A DNA stretch of 64,000 bases from Actinomadura violacea (GTDB lineage: Bacteria > Actinomycetota > Actinomycetes > Streptosporangiales > Streptosporangiaceae), in assembly GCF_017573465.1 (NCBI RefSeq), contig NZ_JAGEPF010000049.1:1-64000 (forward strand). Reading direction: 5' to 3'. Positions 16,550 through 25,628 of this stretch are shown in pieces (position 1 is the stretch's first letter; the number at the start of each line of letters is the position of its first letter). The translations under genes were made by a program, and so were the position numbers. The notes beneath the pieces are model-generated. The model saw only the letters and a list, made by a program, of their open reading frames with translations, was not told the DNA's origin and did not search any database.

Positions 16550-17587
16550 TCAGCCCATCCCGTACAGCGCCAGCGCGCGGGACGCGTCGCCGCGGACACC
16601 GTCCGCCAGCGACTCCGGCGACACCACCCGGCCCTGGTCGCCGAGCCGCAGCGCCAGCCCCCGCACCCACCGCGTGTCGGGCGTGCGCAGCACCACCCGC
16701 AGCCGGCCCTCGCCGAGCTCCTCCACGCTCTCGCACGGGTAGTAGTCCGCCACCCACCGGCCGCGCGCCGTCAGCTCCAGCGTCACCGCGACGTCCTGCG
16801 GCGACGGCCGGAACAGTCCCGCGTCCACGTCGATCGGCTCGGCCTCCTCCGGCACCTCCGCCGGCACGTCCAGCACCGCCAGGTCGAAGATCCGGTCCAG
16901 CTTGAACAGCCGCACCGCCTCCGCCCGCCGGCACCACCCCTCCAGGTAGGTGTTGCCCTCCACCACCAGCAGCCGCATCGGGTCCACGTCCCGCTCGGTG
17001 TTCTCGTCCCGCGCCGGCACGTAGTACCGCAGGTGGACGCGGCGGCCCTGCGCGATCGCGTCCCGCAGCGTCCCGAGCCCGGTGCTCGCCGAGTCCGCCG
17101 ACCCGCCCCGCGCGTCGACCTCCACCGCCACCTTGCTCGACACCGCCGCCGCCGTGCCCGCCGCCGACTCCAGCTTCGCGATCACCCGCGACAGCGCGTC
17201 CCGGTCGTGCAGGTCCGGGATGCCCGCCAGCATCCGCAGCGCCACCAGCAGCGCCGACGCCTCGTCCACCTTCAGCCGCAGCGGCCGCGCGATCGACTCC
17301 GCCTCCGCCACCGTGATCTCCCCGCCCTCATAGGACAGGTCGATCGGGCAGTACGGGTCCGGCGCCCGCAACTCCACGCACCACAGCAGGTTCAGGTCGT
17401 CGATCAGCTGCTTCTCGGTCACCCCGAAAGCCGCCGCCGCCTCGCCCAGCAGCACCGAGTCGCGGTTCACCACGTACGGCACCAGCGCCAGCAGCCGCGC
17501 CAGCCGGTCCGTCGACGTCGTCGCCGGCGCCTTGGCCGCCTTCGCCGGCGGCTTCCCCGTCCTCGCGTTCGTCATCGCCCCGCTCAC
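16550..17587 (-). CDS. pafC: WYL-domain regulator PafC
   Basis: A 345-residue protein with an N-terminal winged helix (TDRLARLLALVPYVVNRDSVLLGEAAAAFGVTEKQLIDDL...) and a central WYL domain (about 175-250; RVHLRYYVPARDE...VVEGNTYLEGWCRRA), followed by the WCX C-terminal domain. PafB and PafC form a heterodimer that, in mycobacteria, activates DNA-repair genes independently of LexA. The GTG start overlaps the pafB stop by four bases (GTGA), giving strict coupling; an ATG at 17575 is an alternative. Confidence 0.92.
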   Translation of the reverse strand: MSGAMTNARTGKPPAKAAKAPATTSTDRLARLLALVPYVVNRDSVLLGEAAAAFGVTEKQLIDDLNLLWCVELRAPDPYCPIDLSYEGGEITVAEAESIARPLRLKVDEASALLVALRMLAGIPDLHDRDALSRVIAKLESAAGTAAAVSSKVAVEVDARGGSADSASTGLGTLRDAIAQGRRVHLRYYVPARDENTERDVDPMRLLVVEGNTYLEGWCRRAEAVRLFKLDRIFDLAVLDVPAEVPEEAEPIDVDAGLFRPSPQDVAVTLELTARGRWVADYYPCESVEELGEGRLRVVLRTPDTRWVRGLALRLGDQGRVVSPESLADGVRGDASRALALYGMG

Positions 17588-18543
17588 CCCAGCACCGACT
17601 TCAGCTGCTGGATGACCGCCTCGCGCAGGTCCGGCGGATCCAGCACCACCACGTCATCGGCGAACCGCGCCAGGTACGGCGCGAACCGCTCCACGTCACG
17701 GAACGTCAGGACCGCCTCGTCCCACTCCCCGTCCCCGGCCGGGCGCACGTCCCGCGCCCAGCGCCGCGGCCCCTGCGCCGCGCCGGCCCGCAGCCGCACC
17801 GTCGCCGGCCGCGGCTCGGTCACCGGGTCGCCCCAGTCGAACGCGATCTTCCGCACGTCCACCCCGTCCGGGACCGTCACCGACCCGTCCGGGCCGTCCG
17901 CCGCGACCTCGCCGACGATGCGGCTCAGCCGGAACACCCGCTCCTCGTCGCGGTCCCGGTCGAACCCCACCACGTACCAGCGGCCCCGCCGCGACACCAC
18001 GCCCCACGGCTCCAGATGCCGCCGCACCACCGACGTCCGGCCGATCCCCTGGTAGTCGAACGCCACCGGACGGCCGTCGCGGACCGCCTCCCACAGCGCC
18101 GGGAACGCCGGATCGCCGGTGTTCACCCGCGGCTCCACGCCCACCGCCGTGGCCACGTCCGTCTCCACCCCCGCCGCACGCAGCTTCAGCAGCGCACCGG
18201 AGGCGGCCTCCGCCATGCTCGCGCGCTGCCACACCCGCGCCGCCAGCCCCAGCACCGCCGCCTCGTCCGGCGTCAGATGGATGTCGGGCAGCTCGTAGGC
18301 CTGCGGCGGGATCCGGTACCCGATCTCCTCGCCGCCGCCGCCCTGCTGGTCGCTGCCCACCTCCAGCGGCACGCCCAGCTCCCGCAGCTCCTCCTTGTCG
18401 CGCTCGAACATCCGCTTGAACGCCTCGTCGGAGTCCGGGTACCCGGGCACCGCCCGCCGGATCTGCTCGGCGGTCAGGTAGCGCCGGGTGGCGAGCAGGC
18501 AGACCACCAGATTGAGCAGGCGCTCGGTCTTGCGCCGCGACAC
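17584..18543 (-). CDS. pafB: WYL-domain regulator PafB
   Basis: A 319-residue paralogue and partner of PafC. The N-terminal winged helix begins RKTERLLNLVVCLLATRRYLTAEQIRRAVPGY; the WYL domain has PVAFDYQGIGRTSVVRRHLEPWGVVSRRGRWYVVGFDRDRDEERVFRLSRI, shown here to locate it at about residues 165-215. The C-terminal domain follows. The GTG start is the best match to homologues (VSRRKTERL); upstream sequence in frame is low-complexity. It is divergent from the DUF3866 gene across 128 bp and heads the pafB-pafC-tatA-tatC block. Confidence 0.92.
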   Translation of the reverse strand: MSRRKTERLLNLVVCLLATRRYLTAEQIRRAVPGYPDSDEAFKRMFERDKEELRELGVPLEVGSDQQGGGGEEIGYRIPPQAYELPDIHLTPDEAAVLGLAARVWQRASMAEAASGALLKLRAAGVETDVATAVGVEPRVNTGDPAFPALWEAVRDGRPVAFDYQGIGRTSVVRRHLEPWGVVSRRGRWYVVGFDRDRDEERVFRLSRIVGEVAADGPDGSVTVPDGVDVRKIAFDWGDPVTEPRPATVRLRAGAAQGPRRWARDVRPAGDGEWDEAVLTFRDVERFAPYLARFADDVVVLDPPDLREAVIQQLKSVLG

Positions 18544-18671
18544 TTGGCCACCAACCCCTTCCGCGGAGCCTCGCGCTCCGCCCCTCCGCTCCGCGACCTC
18601 CGGCGGCCCCGGCCGGGCCGACGGCCCGATCACGCCCCCGCCCGTCGCCCAGGACGCTACCGTTTCCCGGT

Positions 18672-19754
18672 GTGATCCGATGGCGCAAAGGCACAGTAGA
18701 GGGCATCCGCCGCGAATGGCCGGGGGCGGTCGAACTCGACGTCGTGATCGGGGACGACGGCGCGCACCGCGCACTGGCCTACCCCGACCTGGTCGGACGT
18801 CCCGAGCCCGGCGACACCGTCCTGCTCAACACTACGGCCTTGGCGCTGGGTCTCGGCACCGGCGGCTACGCCATGGTCGTCGCGGTCCCCGACCGGCTCC
18901 CGCCCGACCCGTCCGGCCCGGGCCACCTCGTCAAGGCCCGCTACACCCCGCTGCAGGCCACCGTCCTCGGCGCCGACGAGCAGGACTCCCCCCACCACGA
19001 GGTCCTCCGCGACGCCGACTCCCTCGGCGGCATGCCCGTCGTCGTCGCCGACCTGCACTCCGCCCTCGCGCCGATCCTCGCCGGCCTGCTCGCCGCACGC
19101 CCCGGCGCCCGGATCGTCTACCTCATGCCGGACGGCGGCGCGCTGCCGTCCTGGTTCTCCATGTCGATCGCCCGGCTCAAGGACGCCGGCGCCCTCGCCG
19201 CCACCGTCACCGCCGGGCAGGCGTTCGGCGGCGACCTGGAGGCCGTCACCGTCCACACCGGCCTCCTCGCCGCCCGGCTGGTCCTCGACGCCGACGCCGT
19301 CGTCCTCGCCCAGGGGCCCGGCAACCTCGGCACCGGCACGAAATGGGGCTTCTCCGGCGTCTCGGCGGGCGAGGCCGTCAACGCCGCGTCCGTCCTCGAC
19401 GGCCGCCCCGTCGCGTCCCTGCGGGTCAGCGAGGGCGACAAGCGCGAACGCCACATCGGCGTCTCCCACCACTGCCTCACCGCCTACGGCCGCGTCGCCC
19501 TCGCCCGCGCCGACGTCCCCGTCCCCGAGCTCGGCGGCGGGTTCGGCGCCCGCGTCGCCGCCGAGGCCGCCCCGCTCGGCGACCGGCACACCCTCGTCCC
19601 CGTCCCCGTCGACGGCCTCCACGACACGCTCAGGGCCGCCGAGAAGGACTGGGGCGTCCGGCTGTCCACCATGGGCCGCCGCCTCGACGAGGACCTCGCC
19701 TACTTCCTCACGGCCGCCGCCGCGGGCCGGCACACCGCCGCCCTGCTCGGCTGA
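18672..19754 (+). CDS. DUF3866 family protein
   Basis: A 360-residue conserved actinobacterial protein of unknown function. Typical features are the N-terminal small beta domain (RWRKGTVEGI...GDTVLLNTTA), VVVADLHSALAPILAGL, YLMPDGGALP and AQGPGNLGTGTKWGFSGV, which look like ligand-binding glycine loops. No membrane segment. Genes of this family commonly lie next to pafB. A TACCGT -10 six bases before the GTG suggests a leaderless transcript. I infer a cytosolic enzyme-like fold but know of no reaction. Confidence 0.82.
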   Translation: MIRWRKGTVEGIRREWPGAVELDVVIGDDGAHRALAYPDLVGRPEPGDTVLLNTTALALGLGTGGYAMVVAVPDRLPPDPSGPGHLVKARYTPLQATVLGADEQDSPHHEVLRDADSLGGMPVVVADLHSALAPILAGLLAARPGARIVYLMPDGGALPSWFSMSIARLKDAGALAATVTAGQAFGGDLEAVTVHTGLLAARLVLDADAVVLAQGPGNLGTGTKWGFSGVSAGEAVNAASVLDGRPVASLRVSEGDKRERHIGVSHHCLTAYGRVALARADVPVPELGGGFGARVAAEAAPLGDRHTLVPVPVDGLHDTLRAAEKDWGVRLSTMGRRLDEDLAYFLTAAAAGRHTAALLG

Positions 19755-19779
19755 CCGCCGCGGGGCCCGCGGCCGCCCG

Positions 19780-20325
19780 TCACAGCACCGCCGGCTCCGC
19801 GCCCGCGGCCCCCTCCTCGTCCACGACCTCGTGCGCTGCGGCCTCGTGCGCCGCGGCCTCCTCGGCCGTGAACGACGACGAGAACGTGAACGCGCGGGGC
19901 GACGGCCCCTGCGAACGCAGCAGGTCCAGCCGCTCCAGCGCCTCCTCCACCGTCGGGACGTACCCGGCCGGGATCCACCACAGCACCAGGTGCGCCTCGA
20001 CGTGCCGCTCGAACCACTCGCGGCGCCGCCGCATCGTCTCCAGGTGCACGGTGCGGTAGACGAAGTCCCACAGCGCCTCCGGCGACTCCCACACCGAGTA
20101 GTTGATGATCACGTCGGCGCCGGCCGGCCGCATCCCGGTCGCGTCCGCCTGCCCCTCCTCCACGAGCCGCCACACGAACCCCGGCGCGCCGTCGGCGAGC
20201 GCGTTCACCGGGTCCAGGGCCGCCACGAAGTCCGCGGTGCGCGGGTCGTCGAGGGGGTACCGGAGCGTGCCCACGTTGAACTGGGCGAGATGGAAGCCTG
20301 CGCGAAGATCCTCGGATGCGGTCAT
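19780..20325 (-). CDS. DUF3291 family protein
   Basis: A 181-residue protein with the DUF3291 pattern: HLAQFNVGTLRYPLDDP, FVAALDPVNALADGAPGFVWRL, and VIINYSVWESPEALWDFVY then HLVLWWIPAGYVPTVEEALERL. The fold is a dimeric alpha/beta barrel related to monooxygenase/heme-degrading families, though no cofactor site is evident. GGAG lies eight bases upstream of the ATG. It follows the winged-helix regulator by 32 bp and is likely co-transcribed with it. The Ala/Glu-rich C-terminus is low complexity. Confidence 0.8.
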   Translation of the reverse strand: MTASEDLRAGFHLAQFNVGTLRYPLDDPRTADFVAALDPVNALADGAPGFVWRLVEEGQADATGMRPAGADVIINYSVWESPEALWDFVYRTVHLETMRRRREWFERHVEAHLVLWWIPAGYVPTVEEALERLDLLRSQGPSPRAFTFSSSFTAEEAAAHEAAAHEVVDEEGAAGAEPAVL

Positions 20326-20357
20326 GGCGTCACTCCACCACGCCCCTCGCTTCTATG

Positions 20358-21050
20358 TCAATCCTCATTGTTTTTAGAAGGTTCGGCCACCACGCAGCAC
20401 GACCCCGGCCGCGGATCCATCCGCACCCGCACCCCCTCGGACCCCTCCACCAGCCCCTCGAGCAACGCCAGATTCATCCCGCACACCAGCGGGGGGAACC
20501 CCTCCGCCACCGCATGGAACGGGCAATTGCGCATCCGCAGAACCTCGCCGCCGCCACCCTGACCAGCCTCGCGGGCCTCGCCGGCGCCGCCCTCGCGGAC
20601 CGGCTCATAACCACGCTCCTCCAGCACCTTCGCCAACGCATCCAGATCACCGCACGGCGCCCCCGCCGCCAACGCCGCACCCTCACGACGCGCCGCCTCC
20701 TGCACCTCCCGATCCAGCCCCGCCCGCTCCGCCACCCCCGCCAGCAGACCCGCCACCGTCCGGTAATCACGCGCCGGCAACGACACCCCGCGCTCCACCC
20801 CCGACCGCCGGTACACCTTCGCCGGACGCCCCGCCCCCGGCCCCGACCGCCCCGACAACCGCCGGCTCCCCGCCTCCAGCAGACCCCCGTCCACCAGCTT
20901 GTCCAGATGGAACGCCGCCAGCGTCCGCCCCACCCCCACCGCCTCCGCCGCCTCGTTCCGCCCCACCTCGCGGCCCCGGCCCACCACGAACTCGTACAAC
21001 CGCCGCCGCACCGGATCCTGCAGCAGCGCCACCGCCTCGATGTCCTCCAC
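20358..21050 (-). CDS. Winged-helix regulator with C-terminal cysteines (SufR-like)
   Basis: A 230-residue predicted regulator. The N-terminal winged helix (DPVRRRLYEFVVGRG...VGRTLAAFHLDKLVDGGLLEAG) is followed by the GRPAKVYRRS wing. The C-terminal domain has Cys176, Cys190 and a Cys218-Cys219 pair (RNCPFH, VCGMN, GSCC). The 27-residue interval between Cys190 and Cys218 resembles the [4Fe-4S] ligand spacing of SufR, but no suf genes are nearby. Start GTG with TAGAAT six bases upstream indicates a leaderless transcript. AGAACA direct repeats at 21063 and 21077 may be its own binding sites. Confidence 0.78.
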   Translation of the reverse strand: MEDIEAVALLQDPVRRRLYEFVVGRGREVGRNEAAEAVGVGRTLAAFHLDKLVDGGLLEAGSRRLSGRSGPGAGRPAKVYRRSGVERGVSLPARDYRTVAGLLAGVAERAGLDREVQEAARREGAALAAGAPCGDLDALAKVLEERGYEPVREGGAGEAREAGQGGGGEVLRMRNCPFHAVAEGFPPLVCGMNLALLEGLVEGSEGVRVRMDPRPGSCCVVAEPSKNNED

Positions 21051-21062
21051 CCCGCCATTCTA

Positions 21063-21089
21063 AGAACAGCGCAGATAGAACATAGAAAC
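21063..21089. promoter_or_regulatory. AGAACA direct repeats upstream of the winged-helix regulator
   Basis: AGAACA occurs at 21063-21068 and 21077-21082, with the related AGAAAC at 21084-21089, in an AT-rich patch overlapping the expected promoter of the regulator gene. Half-site spacing of 14 bp suits protein bound on one DNA face. Confidence 0.4.
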
Positions 21090-21094
21090 ACCAA

Positions 21095-21126
21095 GGCCGC
21101 CGGGAGGCCCAACACCCCCGGCGGCC
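21095..21126 (-). terminator. Terminator of the FKBP gene
   Basis: GGCCGCCGGG (21095-21104) pairs perfectly with CCCGGCGGCC (21117-21126) around a 12-nt loop, just after the minus-strand FKBP stop codon. Confidence 0.65.
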
Positions 21127-21137
21127 CTACGGAACGA

Positions 21138-22079
21138 TCAGTGCGCGCCCAGCAGATCCACCACGAACACCAGCGTGTCCGACCCCCGGATCCCGTACTG
21201 CGCCAACCCCTTCGACCCGTAACCCAGCGACGGCGGCACCACCAGCAGCAACCGGCTCCCCACCCGCTGCCCCAGCAACGCCTGATCCCAGCCCTTCATC
21301 ACCTGGCCCGTCCCCACCACCACACCGAACGGATGCCCCGCCGACCACGACGAATTGAACACCCGCCCATCACGCCAGAAATACCCCGCATACTGCGTCG
21401 CCAGCAGCTGCCCCTTCCGCAGCACCGGCCCATCACCCCGCACCAGCGTCCGCACCTGCAACCGCTTCGGCGGCGCCGCCTTCGGCACCGTCACCACCGG
21501 CGCCTGCCCCGCCGGCGCATCCGACACCCTCGGCAACGACGGATCGGCCAACGCCGCCTGCTTCACCCCGTGCGGCCCCGACTTCCCCGAATACACACCC
21601 AGCACGTCCAGCACGTACACCAGCGTGTCCCCCGACCCCACCTGATGCCGCGCATCACCCGCCGCCCCGAACCCGTCCTTCGGCGGAATCCGCGCCACCA
21701 CCCGCGACCCCGGCCGCGCCCCCTCCAACGCCTTCACCAGACCCGGCACCAGCTGCCACGTCGAAAAGAACCCCGGCCGCCCCTCCGCATAACTGCTCGC
21801 CAGCAGCTTCTTCCCCGACTTGTTCCAGCGGTACCCCACATAGTCCGCCATCACCAGATCACCCTTGCGGGCCGCCGTCCCCTTCCCCTCCTTCAGCGTC
21901 TTCACCGCCAGCGACCCCTCAGGACCGCCCTTCGGGAACGACACCTCCGGCAGACGCCCGAACGCGCCCTTCACCGACACCTTCACATCCGGACCACCCG
22001 AACACCCTGCCGCCAACGGCACCACAAGAACGGCGACGGCGGGCAAAGCGACGACACGACGGAGAACACGACGGCGCAT
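21138..22079 (-). CDS. Lipoprotein with two FKBP-type peptidyl-prolyl isomerase domains
   Basis: A 313-residue secreted lipoprotein. The signal peptide has a basic start and the lipobox LAAGC (lipidated Cys at about residue 26). Two FKBP-like domains follow: the first (about 65-170) with GKGTAARKGDLVMADYVGYRWN and LVKALEGARPGSRVVARIPP, the second (about 205-313) with VLRKGQLLATQYAGYFWRDG, WDQALLGQRVGSRLLLVVPPSLGYG and IRGSDTLVFVVDLLGAH. Domain two keeps more of the FKBP active-site pattern. It probably assists folding of exported proteins on the outer face of the membrane. AAGGA lies six bases before the ATG. Its position between pafA and the regulator pair is unlike mycobacteria. Confidence 0.88.
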   Translation of the reverse strand: MRRRVLRRVVALPAVAVLVVPLAAGCSGGPDVKVSVKGAFGRLPEVSFPKGGPEGSLAVKTLKEGKGTAARKGDLVMADYVGYRWNKSGKKLLASSYAEGRPGFFSTWQLVPGLVKALEGARPGSRVVARIPPKDGFGAAGDARHQVGSGDTLVYVLDVLGVYSGKSGPHGVKQAALADPSLPRVSDAPAGQAPVVTVPKAAPPKRLQVRTLVRGDGPVLRKGQLLATQYAGYFWRDGRVFNSSWSAGHPFGVVVGTGQVMKGWDQALLGQRVGSRLLLVVPPSLGYGSKGLAQYGIRGSDTLVFVVDLLGAH

Positions 22080-22222
22080 ACGGGTCCTTCGAGGGGTGAT
22101 GAGCGCTGCTGCGCGCTCACCCTACAACCCAAGTGACCAGCCGGTAGCGCACACCACGCGACACACCCCCACCACACCCGCCCCAGGCGCCGCCGCCCCC
22201 GCGACGGCACCCGGACCGGACG

Positions 22223-23581
22223 TCACATCCCCGCGATCAGCTTGTCCACCCGCTCGTCCACCGACCGGAACGGATCCTTGCACAGCACCGTCCGCTGCGC
22301 CTGATCGTTCAACTTCAGATGCACCCAGTCCACCGTGAAATCACGCCGCTTCTCCTGCGCCTTCCGGATGAACTCCCCCCGCAACCGCGCCCGCGTCGTC
22401 TGCGGCGGCACCGACTTCGCCTCGAAGATGTCCAGATCCCGCGACACCCGCTCCACCGACCCCCGCTTCTCCAGCAGGTAGTACAACCCCCGATCACGAT
22501 GCACATCGTGATACGTCAGATCCAGCTGAGCCACCCGCGGCGACGACAACGGCAGATCGTACTTGCGCCGGTACCGCTCGATCAGCTTGTACTTCATCAC
22601 CCAGTCGATCTCCCGCGACACCAGATCCAGATCGCCCGTCTCCACCGCCCGCAGCGTCCGCTCCCACAGATCCAGCACCCGCTTCGCCGTCGCGTCCCCG
22701 CCCCGCGAATCCACGAAGTCCCGCGCCTTCCCGAAGTACTCCTTCTGGATCTCCAGCGAACTCGCCTCGCGCCCGTTCGCCAACCGCACCTTCCGCCGCC
22801 CCGTCATGTCATGACTGACCTCCCGGATCGCCCGGATCGGGTTCTCCAGCGTCAGATCACGCATCACCACCCCCGCCTCCACCATCCGCAGCACCAGGTC
22901 GGTCGCCCCGACCTTCAGCAGCATCGTCGCCTCGCTCATGTTCGAGTCACCGACGATCACGTGCAGCCGCCGGAACCGCTCCGCGTCCGCATGCGGCTCA
23001 TCCCGCGTATTGATGATCGGACGCGACCGCGTCGTCGCCGACGACACGCCCTCCCAGATGTGCTCCGCCCGCTGCGACACGCAGTACACCGCACCCCGCG
23101 GCGTCTGCAGCACCTTCCCCGCACCACAGATGATCTGCCGCGTCACCAGGTACGGGATCAGCACGTCCGCCAGCCGCCCGAACTCCCCGTGCCGCCCCAC
23201 CAGATAGTTCTCGTGGCAGCCGTACGAATTCCCCGCCGAATCGGTGTTGTTCTTGAACAGGTAGATGTCGCCGGCGATCCCCTCCTCACGGAGCCGCCGC
23301 TCGGCGTCCACCAGCAGACCCTCCAGGATCCGCTCCCCCGCCTTGTCATGCGTCACCAGATCCACGACGCTGTCGCACTCCGGCGTCGCATACTCCGGAT
23401 GACTCCCCACATCCAGATAGAGCCGCGCACCGTTGCGCAGGAACACGTTGCTGCTCCGGCCCCAGGACACCACCCTGCGGAACAGATAGCGCGCCACCTC
23501 GTCCGGTGACAACCGCCGCTGCCCGCGGAAGGTGCAAGTGACGCCGTACTCGTTCTCAAGCCCGAAGATGCGCCTGTCCAC
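22223..23581 (-). CDS. pafA: Pup-protein ligase PafA
   Basis: A 452-residue member of the carboxylate-amine ligase family. It starts RRIFGLENEYGVTC, where the Glu residues bind magnesium/ATP and Pup glutamate. Further family blocks are YATPECDSV, KNNTDSAGNSYGCHENYLV, RPIINTRDEPHAD, RLHVIVGDSNMSEATMLLKVG and NDQAQRTVLCKDPF. It activates the C-terminal Glu of deamidated Pup with ATP and joins it to a substrate lysine. Length agrees with PafA rather than the longer Dop. GTG start supported by alignment with homologues. Separated from prcA by 160 bp, so it may have its own promoter. Confidence 0.97.
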   Translation of the reverse strand: MDRRIFGLENEYGVTCTFRGQRRLSPDEVARYLFRRVVSWGRSSNVFLRNGARLYLDVGSHPEYATPECDSVVDLVTHDKAGERILEGLLVDAERRLREEGIAGDIYLFKNNTDSAGNSYGCHENYLVGRHGEFGRLADVLIPYLVTRQIICGAGKVLQTPRGAVYCVSQRAEHIWEGVSSATTRSRPIINTRDEPHADAERFRRLHVIVGDSNMSEATMLLKVGATDLVLRMVEAGVVMRDLTLENPIRAIREVSHDMTGRRKVRLANGREASSLEIQKEYFGKARDFVDSRGGDATAKRVLDLWERTLRAVETGDLDLVSREIDWVMKYKLIERYRRKYDLPLSSPRVAQLDLTYHDVHRDRGLYYLLEKRGSVERVSRDLDIFEAKSVPPQTTRARLRGEFIRKAQEKRRDFTVDWVHLKLNDQAQRTVLCKDPFRSVDERVDKLIAGM

Positions 23582-23706
23582 ACCACGACCCTATGCGGCC
23601 CGGCCCCGACTTGGCAGTCTCAAAAGCCCACCGTTTCCCCCACGAAACAAACCCGCCGCGGCCGGACGGCACCACACCACCCGGCCACGACGGGCCAAAC
23701 TCACCC

Positions 23707-23730
23707 CGGCGCCACAATCCACCGGCGCCG
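23707..23730 (-). terminator. Short hairpin after prcA
   Basis: CGGCGCC (23707-23713) pairs with GGCGCCG (23724-23730) across 10 nt, immediately downstream of the prcA stop on the minus strand. It may lower read-through into pafA. Confidence 0.45.
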
Positions 23731-23741
23731 CCGACAGCCGA

Positions 23742-24539
23742 TCAGTCCTCGCCGTCGCCCAGCACGTCGTCCACATCCTCCACCGACGGACCCGCCGACC
23801 CCGCCGACGAACCGCCCGACGAACCGGACGACCCCGCGCCCGAACCACCGTCACCCGCCGCCAGCAACTCCTCGATCCGCCGCGCCGGCAACCGCCGGAA
23901 CAACCGGTGCTCCCGATTCCGGTCCAGCACCGCGACCTCCAGCGACTTCGCCTCCAGCCGCCGATCCGAATCCTGCGCCTCCAGAGCCCGCACCGCCGTC
24001 CGCAGCGCCACCTCCAGCGACGCCCCCTCCTCGTAACCGTCCTTCAGCGCCTGCGCGACCGACTCCGTCTGACCGCCCATCGCCACGTACCCGTGCTCAT
24101 CCGCCACCGACCCGTCGAACGTCAGCCGGTAGATCTGGTCCGTCTCCGCGTCCTCACCCACCTCCGCGACGACCAACTCCACCTCGTAAGGCTTGTTCGT
24201 CTCCGTGAAGATCGTCCCCAGCGACTGCGCGTACACGTTCGCCAGACCCCGCGCCGTCACATCACGACGGTCGTACTGGTACCCGTTGATGTCCGCGTAC
24301 CGCACCCCGCCCAGCCGCAGGTTCTCGAACTCGTTGTACTTCCCCACCGCCGCGAACGCGATCCGGTCATAGATCTCACTGATCTTGTGCAGCGCCCGCG
24401 ACGGATTGTCCGCCACGAACAGGATGCCGTCGTCGTACTGCAGCACCACCACACTGCGGCCACGCGCGATCCCCTTGCGCGCATAGTCCGCCTTGTCCTT
24501 CATCTGCTGTTCGGGCGACACATAGAACGGCATGGACAC
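23742..24539 (-). CDS. prcA: 20S proteasome alpha subunit PrcA
   Basis: A 265-residue alpha-type subunit. The N-terminus FYVSPEQQMKDKADYARKGIARGRSVV is the gate and H0 helix region of actinobacterial PrcA, followed by the Ntn fold without a nucleophilic Thr. Seven copies form each outer ring and control entry. The C-terminal ~35 residues are Gly/Ser-rich and acidic, ending DVDDVLGDGED, probably disordered. Start is GTG (VSMPFYV), matching homologues, with AAGGGA upstream. Only 14 bp separate it from prcB, so the two are co-expressed. Confidence 0.97.
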   Translation of the reverse strand: MSMPFYVSPEQQMKDKADYARKGIARGRSVVVLQYDDGILFVADNPSRALHKISEIYDRIAFAAVGKYNEFENLRLGGVRYADINGYQYDRRDVTARGLANVYAQSLGTIFTETNKPYEVELVVAEVGEDAETDQIYRLTFDGSVADEHGYVAMGGQTESVAQALKDGYEEGASLEVALRTAVRALEAQDSDRRLEAKSLEVAVLDRNREHRLFRRLPARRIEELLAAGDGGSGAGSSGSSGGSSAGSAGPSVEDVDDVLGDGED

Positions 24540-24553
24540 CGGTCGGATCCCTT

Positions 24554-25399
24554 CTATCGCAGCGGGGCGGTCGGACCGCCCGGCGAGTCGTAACGTCCAT
24601 CCACGACGGCCTGCGCCAACGCGCCCACCTCGTCCTCACCCAGCCGGCGATACCCGTCCGACGTCACCGACGCCACCACCGGGAAGATCCGCCGCGTCAG
24701 ATCGGGACCGCCCGTCGCCGAATCGTCGTCGGCCGCGTCGTACAGCGCCTGCACGCACGCCAGCGCCGCGTCCTCCGCCGACAGATCCGCCCGGTACAGC
24801 TTCTTCAGCGAACCCCGCGCGAACACCGACCCCGAACCGATCGAGTGGAAGTCCCGCTCCTCGTACCGCCCGCCCGCCGGGTCGTAGGAGAAGATCCGCC
24901 CCCCGTCCCGCTCCTCGTCATAGCCCGCGAACAGCGGCACCACCGCCAGCCCCTGCATCGCCATCGCCAGGTTCTGCCGCACCATCGTCGCCAGCCGGTT
25001 CGCCTTGCCCTCCACCGACAGCGTCCGGCCCTCGCGCTTCTCGTAATGCTCCAGCTCCACCTGGAACAGCCGGACCATCTCGATCCCGATCCCGGCCGTC
25101 CCCGCGATCGCGATCGCCGAGAACTCATCCGCCCGGAACACCTTCTCGATGTCCCGCTGCGCGATCACGTTCCCCGCCGTCGCCCGCCGGTCCCCCGCCA
25201 TCACCACCCCGCCGGGGAAGCTCACCGCGACGATCGTCGTCCCATGCGGGATCTCATCCCCCACCGGCGACACCGGCACCGCGCGCCGGCCCGGCAGCAG
25301 CTCCGGCGAGTACACCCCCAGGAACTCCGTGAACGAAGACGTATCCGGGCTCGTGAACAGCCCCGGCAGACGTCCGGTGTGCGAATCGTGGGACGCCAC
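24554..25399 (-). CDS. prcB: 20S proteasome beta subunit PrcB
   Basis: A 281-residue proprotein. A 53-residue propeptide ends at HG before the catalytic Thr54 (TTIVAVSFPGGVVMAGDRRAT); autocleavage would expose this threonine. Conserved partners are Asp and Lys in the following strand region (GDRRAT; RDIEKVF) and the SGS/GSGS loop (IGSGSVFARG). Beta rings carry the proteolytic sites of the Pup-dependent proteasome. GTG chosen because GGGAAGGGAG lies four to five bases before it; the frame is open a little further upstream. The expected neighbour pup is displaced by the HNH gene. Confidence 0.96.
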   Translation of the reverse strand: MASHDSHTGRLPGLFTSPDTSSFTEFLGVYSPELLPGRRAVPVSPVGDEIPHGTTIVAVSFPGGVVMAGDRRATAGNVIAQRDIEKVFRADEFSAIAIAGTAGIGIEMVRLFQVELEHYEKREGRTLSVEGKANRLATMVRQNLAMAMQGLAVVPLFAGYDEERDGGRIFSYDPAGGRYEERDFHSIGSGSVFARGSLKKLYRADLSAEDAALACVQALYDAADDDSATGGPDLTRRIFPVVASVTSDGYRRLGEDEVGALAQAVVDGRYDSPGGPTAPLR

Positions 25400-25567
25400 G
25401 CGACTCCCTTCCCTCCACCAGGCGCCGGCGGCCCTCGCAACTCCCACCGGCGCAGACGACTACGACCCTACTGTTCAACCCTCACCCGGCGCATGCCGGT
25501 GATCCACCACCGCGTCAGCCCACGGCGAACCTTCCCCCGCGAAAGCCCGCCCACCCGTACAGAACGA

Positions 25568-25601
25568 ACACGCGCACGACGGGCCGGCCGTGCGCGCGTG
25601 T
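25568..25601 (-). terminator. Imperfect hairpin after the HNH gene
   Basis: ACACGCGCACG (25568-25578) pairs with 25589-25601, with a 2-nt bulge. It lies between the HNH stop codon and prcB on the minus strand, so prcBA may depend on its own promoter in 25400-25567. Confidence 0.5.
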
Positions 25602-25628
25602 CGTGCCCCGCCCACGCTCCGGCGACGG

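Noticed and set aside
20316..22136. 606-residue plus-strand frame opposite the regulator and FKBP genes
   Set aside because: Composition is Arg/Pro/His/Gln with no recognisable fold; it mirrors the codon bias of the minus-strand genes.
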